Part shown: piece after piece, positions 41,620 through 50,907 of the stretch | Layout of the letters: each line of letters starts with the position of its first letter | Numbering within the stretch: position 1 is the stretch's first letter | Assembly (NCBI GenBank): GCA_002951815.1 | Contig: CP019454.1 | Location: 3,023,837 to 3,087,836, forward strand | Direction: 5' to 3' | Source: Sulfobacillus thermotolerans | Lineage (GTDB): Bacteria > Bacillota > Sulfobacillia > Sulfobacillales > Sulfobacillaceae | Length of the DNA stretch: 64,000 nucleotides | The notes under the pieces: generated by a model | What the model was told of the DNA's origin: nothing | The model's input: the letters and a program-made list of their open reading frames with translations, nothing else | The model's database searches: none | Position numbers and translations under genes: made by a program

Positions 41620-42957
41620 GTGAAAAAGACAATTTCTGCAGTAACCCCGTTGGACGACACCCAGATCCGGGCAGAGGACCAGGCGCGTGTCGCCGCTTTG
41701 CGCGAATCCCGCGGCTGGCGCAAGCGGTTAATGTTGTTGCTCACGTTGATTGGTCCAGGGATTCTCGTTATGATTGCTGACAATGATGCAGGCGGTGTCA
41801 TTACGTATGCACAAACGGGAGCAACCTACGGGATTGGGTTTTTTATTCCGGCTTTAATTATTGGTGGATTCATTGCCTATGTTGTGCAAGAAATGACTGT
41901 GCGTCTTGGCGCGGTCACACACCGGGGCCATGCGGAAATGATTTGGGGGCGTTACGGCGCATTTTGGGGCTGGTTCTCGCTCATTGATTTGGTAGTAGCC
42001 AATGTCCTGACACTGGTCACGGAATTTATAGGTATTACTATTGGCATGTCAGTCTTTGGCGTCCCGCCCATTTGGAGCGCGCTAGGTGGATTAGTGCTGG
42101 ATGCGGTCATCCTCTTGGTCCTCCGGTACCGGACATGGGAGCGGGTCTCATTGTGGATTGCCGCAGGCAATCTCATCTTTGTGCCCCTCGCGTTAATGGC
42201 TCATCCGCATTGGGGCGCGGTCGCCAACGCATTTGCGCACTGGCAGGTTCCAGGAGGTTTTACAGCCGCTTTCTTATTTGTCGTGTTGGCGAACTTTGGT
42301 ACCACCATCGCCCCTTGGATGCTATTTTTCCAACAGTCTTCGGTCGTCGACAAAGGGTTAACGGTCGAAGATGTCCGCCATGGACAAATCGACACCGCAT
42401 TAGGCACTTTAGCGATGGTTTTAGTGGCGTTAGCCATCGTCATTCTGACAGGGACGGTAGCGTTTGGGCGGCCAGGGGCTTCGAATTATGACATTCAACA
42501 AATCATTCAGGTGATTGGCCAACGCGTTGGACCTGTAGGACAAAGCCTGTTCGCCTTGGGTTTGGTAGAAGCTGGCACGATTGCCACTATTGCGCTGACG
42601 GCCAGCACCTCATGGGCCATGGGCGAAGCATTCAACTGGCCCAAGAGTATTAACCTGCCGTTCCAAAAAGCATGGCGGTTTTACATCCCGGGACTTTTGA
42701 GTGCGGTGTTGGCAGCCGCTGTAGTCTTGATTCCTAACACGCCTTTGGGCTTTTTGAACTTAACGGTGCAAGTCATTGCATCCATCTTCATGCCGGCAGC
42801 CATGCTCTTCTTACTATTGCTCTTAAATGACCCGGGCATTATGGGAGAACACGTCAACCGCAAGTGGCAAAACATTTCGGCCTTTACCATTGTCGGATTG
42901 CTTGTTGTGCTGAATGGCATTTATGGATTGTCCGTCGTATTCCCGAAGTGGTTTTGA
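41620..42957 (+). CDS. Nramp-related magnesium transporter (NRMT type)
   Basis: 445-residue Nramp-fold permease with a hydrophilic N-terminal extension of about 35 residues. In TM1 DPGN reads DAGG (~55). In TM6 the A-x-x-M of Mn/Fe transporters reads T-x-x-A (TTIA, ~230) and MPH reads APW. Loss of the Asn and Met ligands marks the Mg2+-selective NRMT branch known from Clostridium and Eggerthella. The M-box riboswitch upstream independently supports Mg2+ import. GTG start with GGGAGGG 7 nt upstream; a 59-aa membrane protein gene follows 17 bp later. Confidence 0.9.
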   Translation: MKKTISAVTPLDDTQIRAEDQARVAALRESRGWRKRLMLLLTLIGPGILVMIADNDAGGVITYAQTGATYGIGFFIPALIIGGFIAYVVQEMTVRLGAVTHRGHAEMIWGRYGAFWGWFSLIDLVVANVLTLVTEFIGITIGMSVFGVPPIWSALGGLVLDAVILLVLRYRTWERVSLWIAAGNLIFVPLALMAHPHWGAVANAFAHWQVPGGFTAAFLFVVLANFGTTIAPWMLFFQQSSVVDKGLTVEDVRHGQIDTALGTLAMVLVALAIVILTGTVAFGRPGASNYDIQQIIQVIGQRVGPVGQSLFALGLVEAGTIATIALTASTSWAMGEAFNWPKSINLPFQKAWRFYIPGLLSAVLAAAVVLIPNTPLGFLNLTVQVIASIFMPAAMLFLLLLLNDPGIMGEHVNRKWQNISAFTIVGLLVVLNGIYGLSVVFPKWF

Positions 42958-42974
42958 AAGGAGGCGCGATCGAT

Positions 42975-43154
42975 ATGAAGACCCCACAAAAGAATTTGCA
43001 AGTGCTCTCCGTCCCTGAGGATAGCCATACCCCGGTAAAACTGACGAAAGTTGTTCCCAAGGGTTGGATTCAGGTCGCGTTTTGGGCCTTACGCATCTAT
43101 ATTCTTGTCATGGTCGTCCTTGTCGCCATTGGCTTCAGCCGCGGCATCCATTGA
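42975..43154 (+). CDS. Small single-TM protein downstream of the NRMT gene
   Basis: 59 residues: a soluble, Lys/Pro-rich N-terminal half (KTPQKNLQVLSVPED) and one C-terminal TM helix (FWALRIYILVMVVLVAIGF). AAAGGAGG lies about 10 nt before the ATG, and the gene starts 17 bp after the transporter stop, before a strong terminator. It is probably co-transcribed and may be a small regulatory or stabilising subunit of the transporter; that is inference. No family is recognised. Confidence 0.6.
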   Translation: MKTPQKNLQVLSVPEDSHTPVKLTKVVPKGWIQVAFWALRIYILVMVVLVAIGFSRGIH

Positions 43155-43175
43155 CAGTCCTGTGATATCCCTCCC

Positions 43176-43215
43176 AACACTAAGGTCCTGGCACTTCTGC
43201 CAGGACCTTAGTGTT
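43176..43215. terminator. Strong bidirectional hairpin terminator
   Basis: 18-bp perfect arms (43176-43193 / 43198-43215, AACACTAAGGTCCTGGCA) with a CTTC loop, lying between convergent genes. Confidence 0.75.
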
Positions 43216-43218
43216 AGC

Positions 43219-43998
43219 TTACAACTTTGGGCTCAGACCATGGGCCTTTGCAATATCTTGCGCTACAGGCACGTCGATTTTTTCCGCTGCCGCATGAGCC
43301 AAAAACCGTTCCAGTCGCCTTTTGGCACTACGTCCTCCGGCTTGATGTGCTGGATCTGACTTGAGCGCGGCAATCACTTCATCCATCACGCGATCTCCAT
43401 CAAATCGTTGCTGCATTACGGCTTCTTGCATCGCAAGCGCTTCATGGGACAAGGACCGAACCAAGGCAAAATGGTTTTTAACTAATTCGCCGGTAGTGCC
43501 TCCGACCCGCAAGCTGGCGATATTGGTCGCCCAAATATAGACATTTTTGATAACCACTTGTTCCATCGCCTCATGAAAACTGTCGGCTTGCTGGCAGGCG
43601 AGTCCCAACCGGTCCATGGCTTCTTGGATCGCTGCTTGCTGCGGCCCGAAGACCACAGAAGGGCGCAACACGCTTATCAGTTTGCCAGGTTTCCGCTCGA
43701 ACCACACTACAAAAAGGGTTGGGTTCAAAATCCCCACGGGCTCCCATTGACTGGGTAACAATTCATTTTGCAACAACACTACCGACGACGCTTTTTTTAT
43801 CGGTTCCGGAAGACGTTCGAGCGCTGGTGCCAAATCGTCTTCCCCCGTGGCAATAATAAAGGGGCGTAGTGCGTCATCGGTGGGATACCTTTGTCCGCGC
43901 AGTACAGGGGTGACCGTATATCCGGCCATTAACAAGCCTTCTCCTAATGTTCTGCCTATTTGGCCCATTCCCACAATCACCGCGTGTGCTCGCTCCAT
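43219..43998 (-). CDS. PanE/ApbA-like NAD(P)-dependent reductase
   Basis: 259 aa with an N-terminal Rossmann motif VIVGMGQIGRTLGEGL and a helical C-terminal domain containing KNVYIWATNIAS, the position of the catalytic Lys-Asn region of ketopantoate reductases. Overall it is shorter (usual ~300 aa), and the second motif is divergent, so the substrate is unclear. AGGA lies before the ATG. It precedes the diguanylate cyclase gene on the opposite side of a strong terminator from the Nramp operon. Confidence 0.7.
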   Translation of the reverse strand: MERAHAVIVGMGQIGRTLGEGLLMAGYTVTPVLRGQRYPTDDALRPFIIATGEDDLAPALERLPEPIKKASSVVLLQNELLPSQWEPVGILNPTLFVVWFERKPGKLISVLRPSVVFGPQQAAIQEAMDRLGLACQQADSFHEAMEQVVIKNVYIWATNIASLRVGGTTGELVKNHFALVRSLSHEALAMQEAVMQQRFDGDRVMDEVIAALKSDPAHQAGGRSAKRRLERFLAHAAAEKIDVPVAQDIAKAHGLSPKL

Positions 43999-44016
43999 TA
44001 CTCGCCATCCTTTCGG

Positions 44017-44988
44017 TTAATGTCTCTTCTTATCTTCATATAATCGCTGATCTGCGACATCATAAATCGTATTCAAATCGTTGCCGTCAACGCCCCAGAC
44101 AGCCCACCCCGCACTAACGGTAACCCGTTCGACACGGGCAGCGACTAATTCTTGCAAGCGAGCGATGACGGTAGAAGCTTGGGCCTGTGCGGTATTGACC
44201 AACACGACGAACTCATCGCCGCCCCAGCGTCCACAAATATCTTGAGGCCTTAACCCAGCACACAGTGCCTTCGCCACGTCTGCTAACACACGGTCCCCTT
44301 CAGGATGTCCATATGCGTCATTAATGTATTTGAACCGATTAATATCAAAAATGCCAAAAATCCAAGCCGTCCCTAGGGTCTGGGCTCCTTGTTGCGTTAC
44401 GAGAGCCATTTGGCGTTCAACACCCCGGCGGTTATAAATACCCGTCAACTCATCGCGCCACCCGGCCTCTTCGGCGGTGCGCCGAAAGCGCAACAACTCC
44501 ATCACTAAAGAGACTTGCCCGGCCACCATTCCCATCAGTTCGGCATCATCCGCTATAGGGAAAGAGCGGCGTAATACCATGAGTCCTACCGGCTTTGCAC
44601 CTAACGTGAGACGCCATGCGCCGCCGACTTTAATCCCCCATGATTGCCACTGTTGGCGAATGAGTTCGGGCGCGTCCGCCGTTTGAATCCAAAATCCTGT
44701 CTTCTCTTCAAAACCCTCGACCGCCGCCACAGCTTGCCGGTCTTCCTCGGCAGGATATCCGCCTTGGTGGGCAACCATTACCCCCCAGGGCGCGTAAAGG
44801 CGACACGCCTCATCTTCGATTCGTTCCCAAAGCCCCGTCTTTTTATAGATAAAATACCCACTGTCTACCGCGAACGCTCGTTGCAACGCTTCACTCGCCC
44901 GCGTAAACAATTCCAAGCCACGACTCACCGACGCCCATTGGCGCGACTCTTGAATCAAAACCATCAATGACGAGGGAGTGTCAGGCAT
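44017..44988 (-). CDS. Diguanylate cyclase (GAF-like sensor plus GGDEF)
   Basis: 323 aa. The N-terminal ~155 residues look like a GAF-type sensor (QTADAPELIRQQWQSWGI, GLMVLRRSF). The GGDEF domain follows: DELTGIYNRRGVERQM, FDINRFKYINDAYGHPEGD, and the intact active site GGDEF (~258). An RxxD inhibitory site (RPQD) lies five residues before it, so product feedback is likely. The ATG at 44988 is chosen because GGAGG lies 8 nt upstream, inside the end region of the patatin gene. It makes c-di-GMP from two GTP. Confidence 0.92.
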   Translation of the reverse strand: MPDTPSSLMVLIQESRQWASVSRGLELFTRASEALQRAFAVDSGYFIYKKTGLWERIEDEACRLYAPWGVMVAHQGGYPAEEDRQAVAAVEGFEEKTGFWIQTADAPELIRQQWQSWGIKVGGAWRLTLGAKPVGLMVLRRSFPIADDAELMGMVAGQVSLVMELLRFRRTAEEAGWRDELTGIYNRRGVERQMALVTQQGAQTLGTAWIFGIFDINRFKYINDAYGHPEGDRVLADVAKALCAGLRPQDICGRWGGDEFVVLVNTAQAQASTVIARLQELVAARVERVTVSAGWAVWGVDGNDLNTIYDVADQRLYEDKKRH

Positions 44989-45002
44989 TGACTGCACCTC
45001 CT

Positions 45003-45860
45003 TTACCGATAGTCTCGAACAAGAACCTCTTTAAGCGCCATAGTTTGTTCGTAGCCGCGGCGAATGATTTGCGGAATCCGAGCCATATCGGCGCGGTGGT
45101 CCATCTCCAATCGCACCATCACATACGGCATCGTCACCGTGTTTTTCTTCAGAACGGTCATATGATGAATGGTGACGGCAAGACTTTCCGTCAAAACTTG
45201 CAACAAATGCGGACGGGGCGTTGGCACTTGCCAACGGACGGGTTCATCAATCCACAATCCCATGGCACTCGTTGCGCCCGCAGCCTGTGCCACATCAAGA
45301 GGGAAATCATCGGTCATTCCCCCGTCTACCAATATCATATCAGCCACTCGCTCAGCAGGGAAGAATCCAGGAATCGCCGAAGAAGCCCGAGCCGCAGGAA
45401 AGATTTCTTGGTGCGTCCCATCCACCCACAAAACATGCGGCAAGCGATAAAAGGTCTGGGGAATATAGGATCCAAACACTACGCTCATGCGATGCGTCAG
45501 CGACGTCGTCACCATAAATAGGGGAAGGCGGGTATCCGCAAATGTTTGCGAGCCAAAATATTTATATAATTTACTCCAAAAAGGCTCCGGATCTAAGATG
45601 GACTCGGCCAGGGTATGCCGCGTGAGCAATTCCCGGCCCATCCGTCGCCAGTTCCATACCATATCTCGGCGCCTTACCGAGAGTCCAATGTCTTTCAGTT
45701 CGGTTGGAGAAATGCCCAGCGCATACAACGCCCCAATCAATGCCCCTGAGGACGTGCCTACCACAATATCTGGGGCCATTCCCAGTTCTTCTAATGCTTC
45801 CAAGATGCCTATGGCAGCAACGCCTAAAATGCCTCCGCCCCCTAGGACCACTGCCCGCAT
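45003..45860 (-). CDS. Patatin-like phospholipase
   Basis: 285-residue serine lipase of the RssA/patatin type. The oxyanion glycine loop is VLGGGGILGVAAIG (residues ~5-17), the nucleophile is in GTSSGA (~37), and the catalytic Asp is in VDGGMTDDFP (~177). There is no signal peptide, so it acts in the cytoplasm or at the inner membrane face. AAGGAGG lies before the ATG. It is 14 bp upstream of the diguanylate cyclase and probably co-transcribed with it. Confidence 0.9.
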   Translation of the reverse strand: MRAVVLGGGGILGVAAIGILEALEELGMAPDIVVGTSSGALIGALYALGISPTELKDIGLSVRRRDMVWNWRRMGRELLTRHTLAESILDPEPFWSKLYKYFGSQTFADTRLPLFMVTTSLTHRMSVVFGSYIPQTFYRLPHVLWVDGTHQEIFPAARASSAIPGFFPAERVADMILVDGGMTDDFPLDVAQAAGATSAMGLWIDEPVRWQVPTPRPHLLQVLTESLAVTIHHMTVLKKNTVTMPYVMVRLEMDHRADMARIPQIIRRGYEQTMALKEVLVRDYR

Positions 45861-45903
45861 GGCCCCATTCCTCCTTTATGCTGTGTCTGCACACGACCAT
45901 ATG

Positions 45904-46236
45904 TCAGCGGTTGGTCACGATCCACGGCCCTAGTTTCTGACTCAGCGCCGAGTTGGCCCACAGCGTCTCAATTCCCTGGGCACGGGCCGCTTGAAATTGT
46001 TCGCGCGCGACATGAGGACCAAATCCTGCAATGTGTTGCACCGCTTCTAAGCACGGCGAGAGCCTCTGGTCCCATATCGATAAGTCAAGCAACACTAAAG
46101 GTGGTGGGGATGCTTGAGCCACGGCTTGGCACAACGTATCGGGTGTCGAGAACGTTTGGACACGCTCCCCGACGCTGCTTGCCGCGCGCATGACAACATC
46201 CGCAAAAAATAAATCAGAGACTAACGCATAGAGCAC
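45904..46236 (-). CDS. Pseudo-receiver (CheY-like, degenerate) protein
   Basis: 110 aa with the alternating alpha/beta pattern of a response-regulator receiver: VLYALVSDLFFADVV, PPPLVLLDLSIWD, HIAGFGPHVAREQFQAARAQGIETLWANSALSQKL. The usual DD pair at the first strand is missing and only the LLDLS Asp remains, so phosphotransfer is doubtful. Stand-alone proteins of this kind occur widely without known function. The GTG at 46236 lies 16 bp after nth, with AGAGGG 9 nt upstream. Confidence 0.6.
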   Translation of the reverse strand: MLYALVSDLFFADVVMRAASSVGERVQTFSTPDTLCQAVAQASPPPLVLLDLSIWDQRLSPCLEAVQHIAGFGPHVAREQFQAARAQGIETLWANSALSQKLGPWIVTNR

Positions 46237-46252
46237 CTCAGCACGCCCTCTC

Positions 46253-46888
46253 TCACACCTTATTGACGCCGCGCTGCTCACAAAACGGCGCGACCGGACA
46301 CCTTGCACACTGCGGATTGCGCGCCATGCACACCTGTCTCCCATGCAAAATCAGCCAATGATGCGCCTGACTCCATACCGATTGTGGCAATAACCGCATT
46401 AAATCTTCTTCGGTTCCCAACACATCTTTGGCCTCAGACCACCCCAAGCGGTGCGCCAAGCGAAAGACATGGGTATCCACGGCAATGGCATCGACACCAA
46501 AAGCGTTTGACAATACCACATTGGCCGTCTTACGGCCCACCCCTGGCAACGTCATGAGAGTCTCGCGATCTTCCGGAACGTGTTGATCAAACTGCGTCGC
46601 AATAATTTCCGCGGTCGCCCGCAGATTGCGGGCTTTGCTATGATACAGCCCACAATCTTTTATCAATGCTTCAATCTCCTCCACCGAGGCCTGCGCTAGC
46701 TCCGCAGGACCCGGATAACGCGCAAAAATACGCGGCGTAATCATATTTACCCGGCGATCTGTGCATTGGGCGGATAACATCGTGGCCACTAACAATTGCC
46801 ATGGGCCGTCATGGACCAACTCCGTTACCGGATTCGGATACAACGATTCAAGGACGGTCAGTACGTCCTGGACCACGGCGTTAGTCAC
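46253..46888 (-). CDS. nth: Endonuclease III (DNA glycosylase/AP lyase)
   Basis: Base-excision repair enzyme for oxidised pyrimidines. It has the HhH-GPD motif LPGVGRKTANVVLSNAFG with the catalytic Lys, the Asp in AVDTHVFRLAHRLG, and the [4Fe-4S] cysteines in CMARNPQCARCPVAPFC. A start at the GTG at 46888 gives 211 aa, the usual length, and overlaps the bcp stop by 8 bp. The frame stays open upstream into bcp, and an ATG at 46927 is a second option. The ribosome-binding site is weak, so translation may depend on bcp. Confidence 0.93.
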   Translation of the reverse strand: MTNAVVQDVLTVLESLYPNPVTELVHDGPWQLLVATMLSAQCTDRRVNMITPRIFARYPGPAELAQASVEEIEALIKDCGLYHSKARNLRATAEIIATQFDQHVPEDRETLMTLPGVGRKTANVVLSNAFGVDAIAVDTHVFRLAHRLGWSEAKDVLGTEEDLMRLLPQSVWSQAHHWLILHGRQVCMARNPQCARCPVAPFCEQRGVNKV

Positions 46889-47378
46889 CTGCCAACTGGT
46901 CGACGAGCGCCTTGACTTGTTCGACATGTCCTGGCACCTTGACCTTGCGAAACACGTACCGGATAATCCCCTGTGCATCGATGATAAAGGTCGAACGTTC
47001 AATGCCCCAGGACACTTTGCCGTAAAGATTCTTTTGTTTATACACGCCATAAGCCTTCGCCGTTTCGGCGTCAGGGTCAGACAACAAGTTAAAGGGCAAT
47101 TGATATTTGGCGGTAAATTTTTCGTGACTCGCCAAGGAATCGGTGCTGATCCCGAGCACAATGCCGTCGACTTGCGAAAAGTCGGCAATAGCATCGCGGA
47201 AATCACAGGCCTCTGTTGTACACCCTGGTGTATTATCCCGGGGATAGAAATACAGCACCACAATGTGGCCTTTCAGGTCAGCGAGGTGAACCGTTCCATT
47301 GGTCCCTTCGCGCGTGAAATCTGGCGCCACCTGCCCTACCATGCTATCTTGCGTTCCCATTTCCGCTTTGACTGTCAT
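46881..47378 (-). CDS. bcp: Thioredoxin-dependent thiol peroxidase (Bcp/PrxQ)
   Basis: Atypical 2-Cys peroxiredoxin of 165 aa that reduces hydroperoxides. The peroxidatic and resolving cysteines are five residues apart in PRDNTPGCTTEACDFRD (~45-60). The C-terminal GIERSTFIIDAQGIIRYVF is also characteristic. The ATG at 47378 follows GGAGGATAACG, so it is preferred over an ATG at 47399. It is followed directly by nth, giving an oxidative-damage defence pair. Confidence 0.95.
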   Translation of the reverse strand: MTVKAEMGTQDSMVGQVAPDFTREGTNGTVHLADLKGHIVVLYFYPRDNTPGCTTEACDFRDAIADFSQVDGIVLGISTDSLASHEKFTAKYQLPFNLLSDPDAETAKAYGVYKQKNLYGKVSWGIERSTFIIDAQGIIRYVFRKVKVPGHVEQVKALVDQLAGD

Positions 47379-47410
47379 CGTTATCCTCCACTCCGTCACC
47401 GTTTAGGTCG

Positions 47411-48508
47411 TTAATCTAAGGGCACGTGATAGATGTCACGTGGGATTTTCGATAGAATTTCAGCCTGCTGATGTCTAACTACGACGACTTCTTCGAGCCT
47501 CACGCCAAAACGCCTGGGAAGATAGATTCCTGGCTCAATAGAAAATGCTGCTCCAAGCGGAAGCGGAAGCGGATTCCCTTCCATAATGGACGGCGGTTCA
47601 TGAACAGACAACCCAATCCCATGCCCAGTTCGGTGTACAAAGTATGTTCCGTATCCCGCTTCCTCAATCACCCGGCGTGCGGCATGATCAATCTGCTGTG
47701 CTTCTTGTCCTACGGCCACTTGGTCAAACGCGGCTTCGACCGCCCGATTCACAATCCGGTGTACATGCGCGAATTCGTCCGGAACCGTCCCCACATAAGC
47801 CATTCGCGTCATATCCGATGCATAGCCATCTTTATAGCAACCAATATCCAATAGAACGGGCCCTTCCGCGATGACGGTTTGATCCGATGTATGGTGCGGC
47901 ATGGCGCTATGGGAACCCGCGGCAACAATGATGAAGGCTTCTCGGTCGGCTCCATTTTCCATAAACGCCCGGCGGATAATGTCTTGCAGCTCCATTTCCG
48001 TCATTCCTGGCCGAATGCTTTCCAACCCTTTTCGCATAGCCTGGTCATTAATCGCCTGACAGGCCATAAGTTTTTCCACTTCATCAGGATCTTTAGACAT
48101 CCGCCATGGTGCTATCAGAGACGAGGCGACCGTGAGCCCCTCATGCACATTAATAGCAGCCTTTAGCCGTTCCACGTGATCAAAACGAGCATCGTCCGAA
48201 ACGTATAAGGTCTGGCAATCCGCCGCCATGGGACCAAAGATTTTTTGCATCACCGCCTGGGGCCCGTCTTGATCGGAAAATGCCACAATGTCAACCATGC
48301 CGTTTAGATGCTCGTGAGCTTCTTGAGCATTGACGGAAGCAATGACCAAGACGACCCGGTCATGGGAAACCCCCAAGAACGTCACCCGCTCATCGGCCAA
48401 AGGTGACCATGAGAGCAGATAGCGGAAATCATCACCAGGAGCTAAAAACATTGCCGCATGCTCTTTGCCAAGGCGCTCACGCGCTTTGGCTAGTCGCTCG
48501 ATACCCAT
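47411..48508 (-). CDS. M24 family Xaa-Pro aminopeptidase/dipeptidase
   Basis: 365-residue metallopeptidase that cleaves N-terminal residues next to proline. It has an N-terminal creatinase-like domain (~130 aa) and a pita-bread catalytic domain. The metal ligands are LLDIGCYKDGYASDMTRM (two Asp), HRTGHGIG (His), SIEPGIYL (Glu) and VRLEEVVVV (Glu). Closest in layout to PepQ/YqhT-type enzymes. AGAGGTAGG precedes the ATG. It lies 32 bp upstream of bcp on the same strand. Confidence 0.92.
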   Translation of the reverse strand: MGIERLAKARERLGKEHAAMFLAPGDDFRYLLSWSPLADERVTFLGVSHDRVVLVIASVNAQEAHEHLNGMVDIVAFSDQDGPQAVMQKIFGPMAADCQTLYVSDDARFDHVERLKAAINVHEGLTVASSLIAPWRMSKDPDEVEKLMACQAINDQAMRKGLESIRPGMTEMELQDIIRRAFMENGADREAFIIVAAGSHSAMPHHTSDQTVIAEGPVLLDIGCYKDGYASDMTRMAYVGTVPDEFAHVHRIVNRAVEAAFDQVAVGQEAQQIDHAARRVIEEAGYGTYFVHRTGHGIGLSVHEPPSIMEGNPLPLPLGAAFSIEPGIYLPRRFGVRLEEVVVVRHQQAEILSKIPRDIYHVPLD

Positions 48509-48568
48509 TTCATCGCCTACCTCTCAACTACGTGCTCATGTTATCGTATCATACCAAAACGCGGCCTC

Positions 48569-50758
48569 CTACCGCTTTGTCCCCGCCTTTTTAGTGGCCG
48601 TAGACGGTGCCTTTCTTTTCCGTGGGACCTTCTTGGCTGTAGCGGATTCTTGATCGAAATCGAATCGCACCTTGCCATTTTCCAACACAAGCGCCGCTTG
48701 AAAGGACTTGCCCGCCTTCGACTTGAACCCCCGGATAGTTCCTGTCCGGCCCTTCGTCAATAACGTTTGCACTTGCCGGGGCGTCAGAGTTTTGCTGGCA
48801 ATGGTGGTCCATAAAATAAAGGCACACTGAGTATCCTTTTGCTTGGTGCACCGGTACCCTTTAGAAAATTTTTGCAGAGGCGAGGCGCACAAAGGACACG
48901 GATAGAGAGTCTCTTCATCTAGTACTGCAAACTCGTTGACGGGAGCAGATCGCGCCTGCTCGACGACCTCGCGGGTAAACCCATGAATGGCTTGGCGAAA
49001 TTCTTGAACGGCCGCCCGTCCTTCTTCCACCGCTCTCAAGCCATCCTCCCATTGCGCCGTTAAGGTGACTTGTGTGAGCAAATCCGGCACTAATGTCACA
49101 AGGGTTTTACCTTTATCCGTGGGCACCAATTGCTTCTTTTCCCGTTCCACGTACCCCACCGTAATTAGTCGCTCGATAATCGCAGCGCGCGTAGCCGCCG
49201 TACCTAATCCTGCTGTTTTCATAGCGTCTTTTAAGGCGGGATCATCGATTTTTTTACCAGCTCGCTCCATCGCCCCTAATAACGCCGCTTCCGTATAGCG
49301 CACGGGAGGTTTTGTCACGCCTTCATGCACGTCATATTGGACAATGGTCACCCGTTCGCCTTCGTGCAACGTCGGCAACTCATCGGTAGACTCTTTTTTA
49401 TTAGGATCTTGCGCCGGAGGAAAGAGCACTTGAAAGCCTTCTTCCTGCCTTTGCCGCTGCGTCGAGCGAAACATGTCCTTGCGCTCAACATCTTCAGATA
49501 GGACGGTATACACCGAAAAGAGAGCGGGCGGAAAGAACGCGGCTAAAAAATGGCGGGCAATGAGTCGGTACAAGGATTCTTCCGAACTCCCCAAACGGCC
49601 TGCAGGAACCTTGGTAGTGACAATCATGGCATGATGGTCTGTAACCTTGGCATCGTCCACATATCGTTTGCCGTAGTGGCGAAATTGCTCAAGATTCTGC
49701 AACGCCTGCTGAGCCTGGGGCGCAAGGTCTGTGGCCTCCAAGGCTTTTAGTCTGGATCCCAGACTGCCCGCCAAGCTTTTGGTCAGATGGCGGCTTTCGG
49801 TCCGCGGATAGCTAATATAGCCTTTCTCATAAAGCCCTTGCAGCGCGGCCAACGTTTTCGCCGCCGTGAGTCCCCATAGACGGTTGGCCTCCCGCTGAAT
49901 ATCCGACAAATTGGGCAACAGGGGCGGCAATTCCCGCTCTGTGGACTTCTGAGCTTGCCGAACTACCGCCTGCCGCGGCAAAGGATATTGGTGTTGAGCC
50001 ACATCTTCACGGGTCTGAAAACGGTCTTGGGCCACCTCTCCCTGGTCATTGAGCAAGACCCACATTCCCCGGTATTGAGCCTGTTTTGTCGTCTCAAACG
50101 TCGCATGCAGCTGATAAAATGTTTGCGGCGTAAAATTTTCAATTTCTTCCTCCCGGGCGACAAGCAGGGCTAAGGTCGGGGTTTGAACCCGTCCCACACT
50201 GAGGCGTTGTTTGTGGCGCACCGAAAACACCCGAGAAGCGTTAATGCCTACGAGCCAGTCCGCTTCTTGACGCAAAAATGCCGCAGCCGCAAGATTTTCG
50301 TAATGGGCTTGCGGCAACATCGCCGCATACGCCCTCTTTATGGCTTCAGGGGTTGTCTCAGACAGCCATAGACGCTGAACTGGTTTGCGCAATCCGGCAA
50401 AACGGCTGATTTCCCGAAAAATCAGCTCTCCTTCACGCCCTGCGTCACAAGCATTCACGACCACATCAATATCCGCCCGCTTCATCAATGCCGCCACCGC
50501 TTTCAAATGGCCCGTGGTGGCCTTAAGCGCCCGGTATTTCATTTCGGCGGGGATAATGGGCAAATCTTCGAGACGCCACACCCGGTAGCGTGGGTCATAC
50601 CCTTCGGCATCTTCGAGCGACAACAAATGTCCCAAAGCCCAGGTAAATACCATGTCCTCGGCCTCGAGCCTATCAGGACTTTTACGCGTCCCGGGACGCA
50701 ATACGTGGGCTAAATCCCGAGCAACGGACGGTTTTTCCGCAATGACTAGTGTTTTCAT
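48569..50758 (-). CDS. topB: DNA topoisomerase III (type IA)
   Basis: Decatenating topoisomerase of 729 aa. It has the TOPRIM start TLVIAEKPSVARDLA, the acidic motif in VVNACDAGREGELIFRE, and the catalytic tyrosine in YISYPRTESRHL (~315). The C-terminal zinc-binding element is CPLCASPLQKFSKGYRC, followed by a Lys-rich tail (KKVPRKRKAPSTATKKAGTKR-like). The ATG at 50758 has GGAGG 5 nt upstream. As a TopB-type protein it could be chromosomal; no conjugation genes are near to suggest an element. Confidence 0.95.
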   Translation of the reverse strand: MKTLVIAEKPSVARDLAHVLRPGTRKSPDRLEAEDMVFTWALGHLLSLEDAEGYDPRYRVWRLEDLPIIPAEMKYRALKATTGHLKAVAALMKRADIDVVVNACDAGREGELIFREISRFAGLRKPVQRLWLSETTPEAIKRAYAAMLPQAHYENLAAAAFLRQEADWLVGINASRVFSVRHKQRLSVGRVQTPTLALLVAREEEIENFTPQTFYQLHATFETTKQAQYRGMWVLLNDQGEVAQDRFQTREDVAQHQYPLPRQAVVRQAQKSTERELPPLLPNLSDIQREANRLWGLTAAKTLAALQGLYEKGYISYPRTESRHLTKSLAGSLGSRLKALEATDLAPQAQQALQNLEQFRHYGKRYVDDAKVTDHHAMIVTTKVPAGRLGSSEESLYRLIARHFLAAFFPPALFSVYTVLSEDVERKDMFRSTQRQRQEEGFQVLFPPAQDPNKKESTDELPTLHEGERVTIVQYDVHEGVTKPPVRYTEAALLGAMERAGKKIDDPALKDAMKTAGLGTAATRAAIIERLITVGYVEREKKQLVPTDKGKTLVTLVPDLLTQVTLTAQWEDGLRAVEEGRAAVQEFRQAIHGFTREVVEQARSAPVNEFAVLDEETLYPCPLCASPLQKFSKGYRCTKQKDTQCAFILWTTIASKTLTPRQVQTLLTKGRTGTIRGFKSKAGKSFQAALVLENGKVRFDFDQESATAKKVPRKRKAPSTATKKAGTKR

Positions 50759-50907
50759 GAGGGCCTCCATTACCCGCTAAAAATCTTCCACACCTATACT
50801 AGCGTGCCATCAGGAAATCGCATAGCCTTAACCGAACCCTTGCTCAATGCCTCCTGTCACGGTATGGTAAGGACAATTCCTTTCGGTAAAGGAGCCTAGC
50901 GACATCA

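Noticed and set aside
46889..47263. Extra 125 N-terminal codons of the endonuclease III frame
   Set aside because: This part overlaps bcp in another frame and is unlike any Nth protein; a start at 46888 gives the standard 211-residue enzyme.
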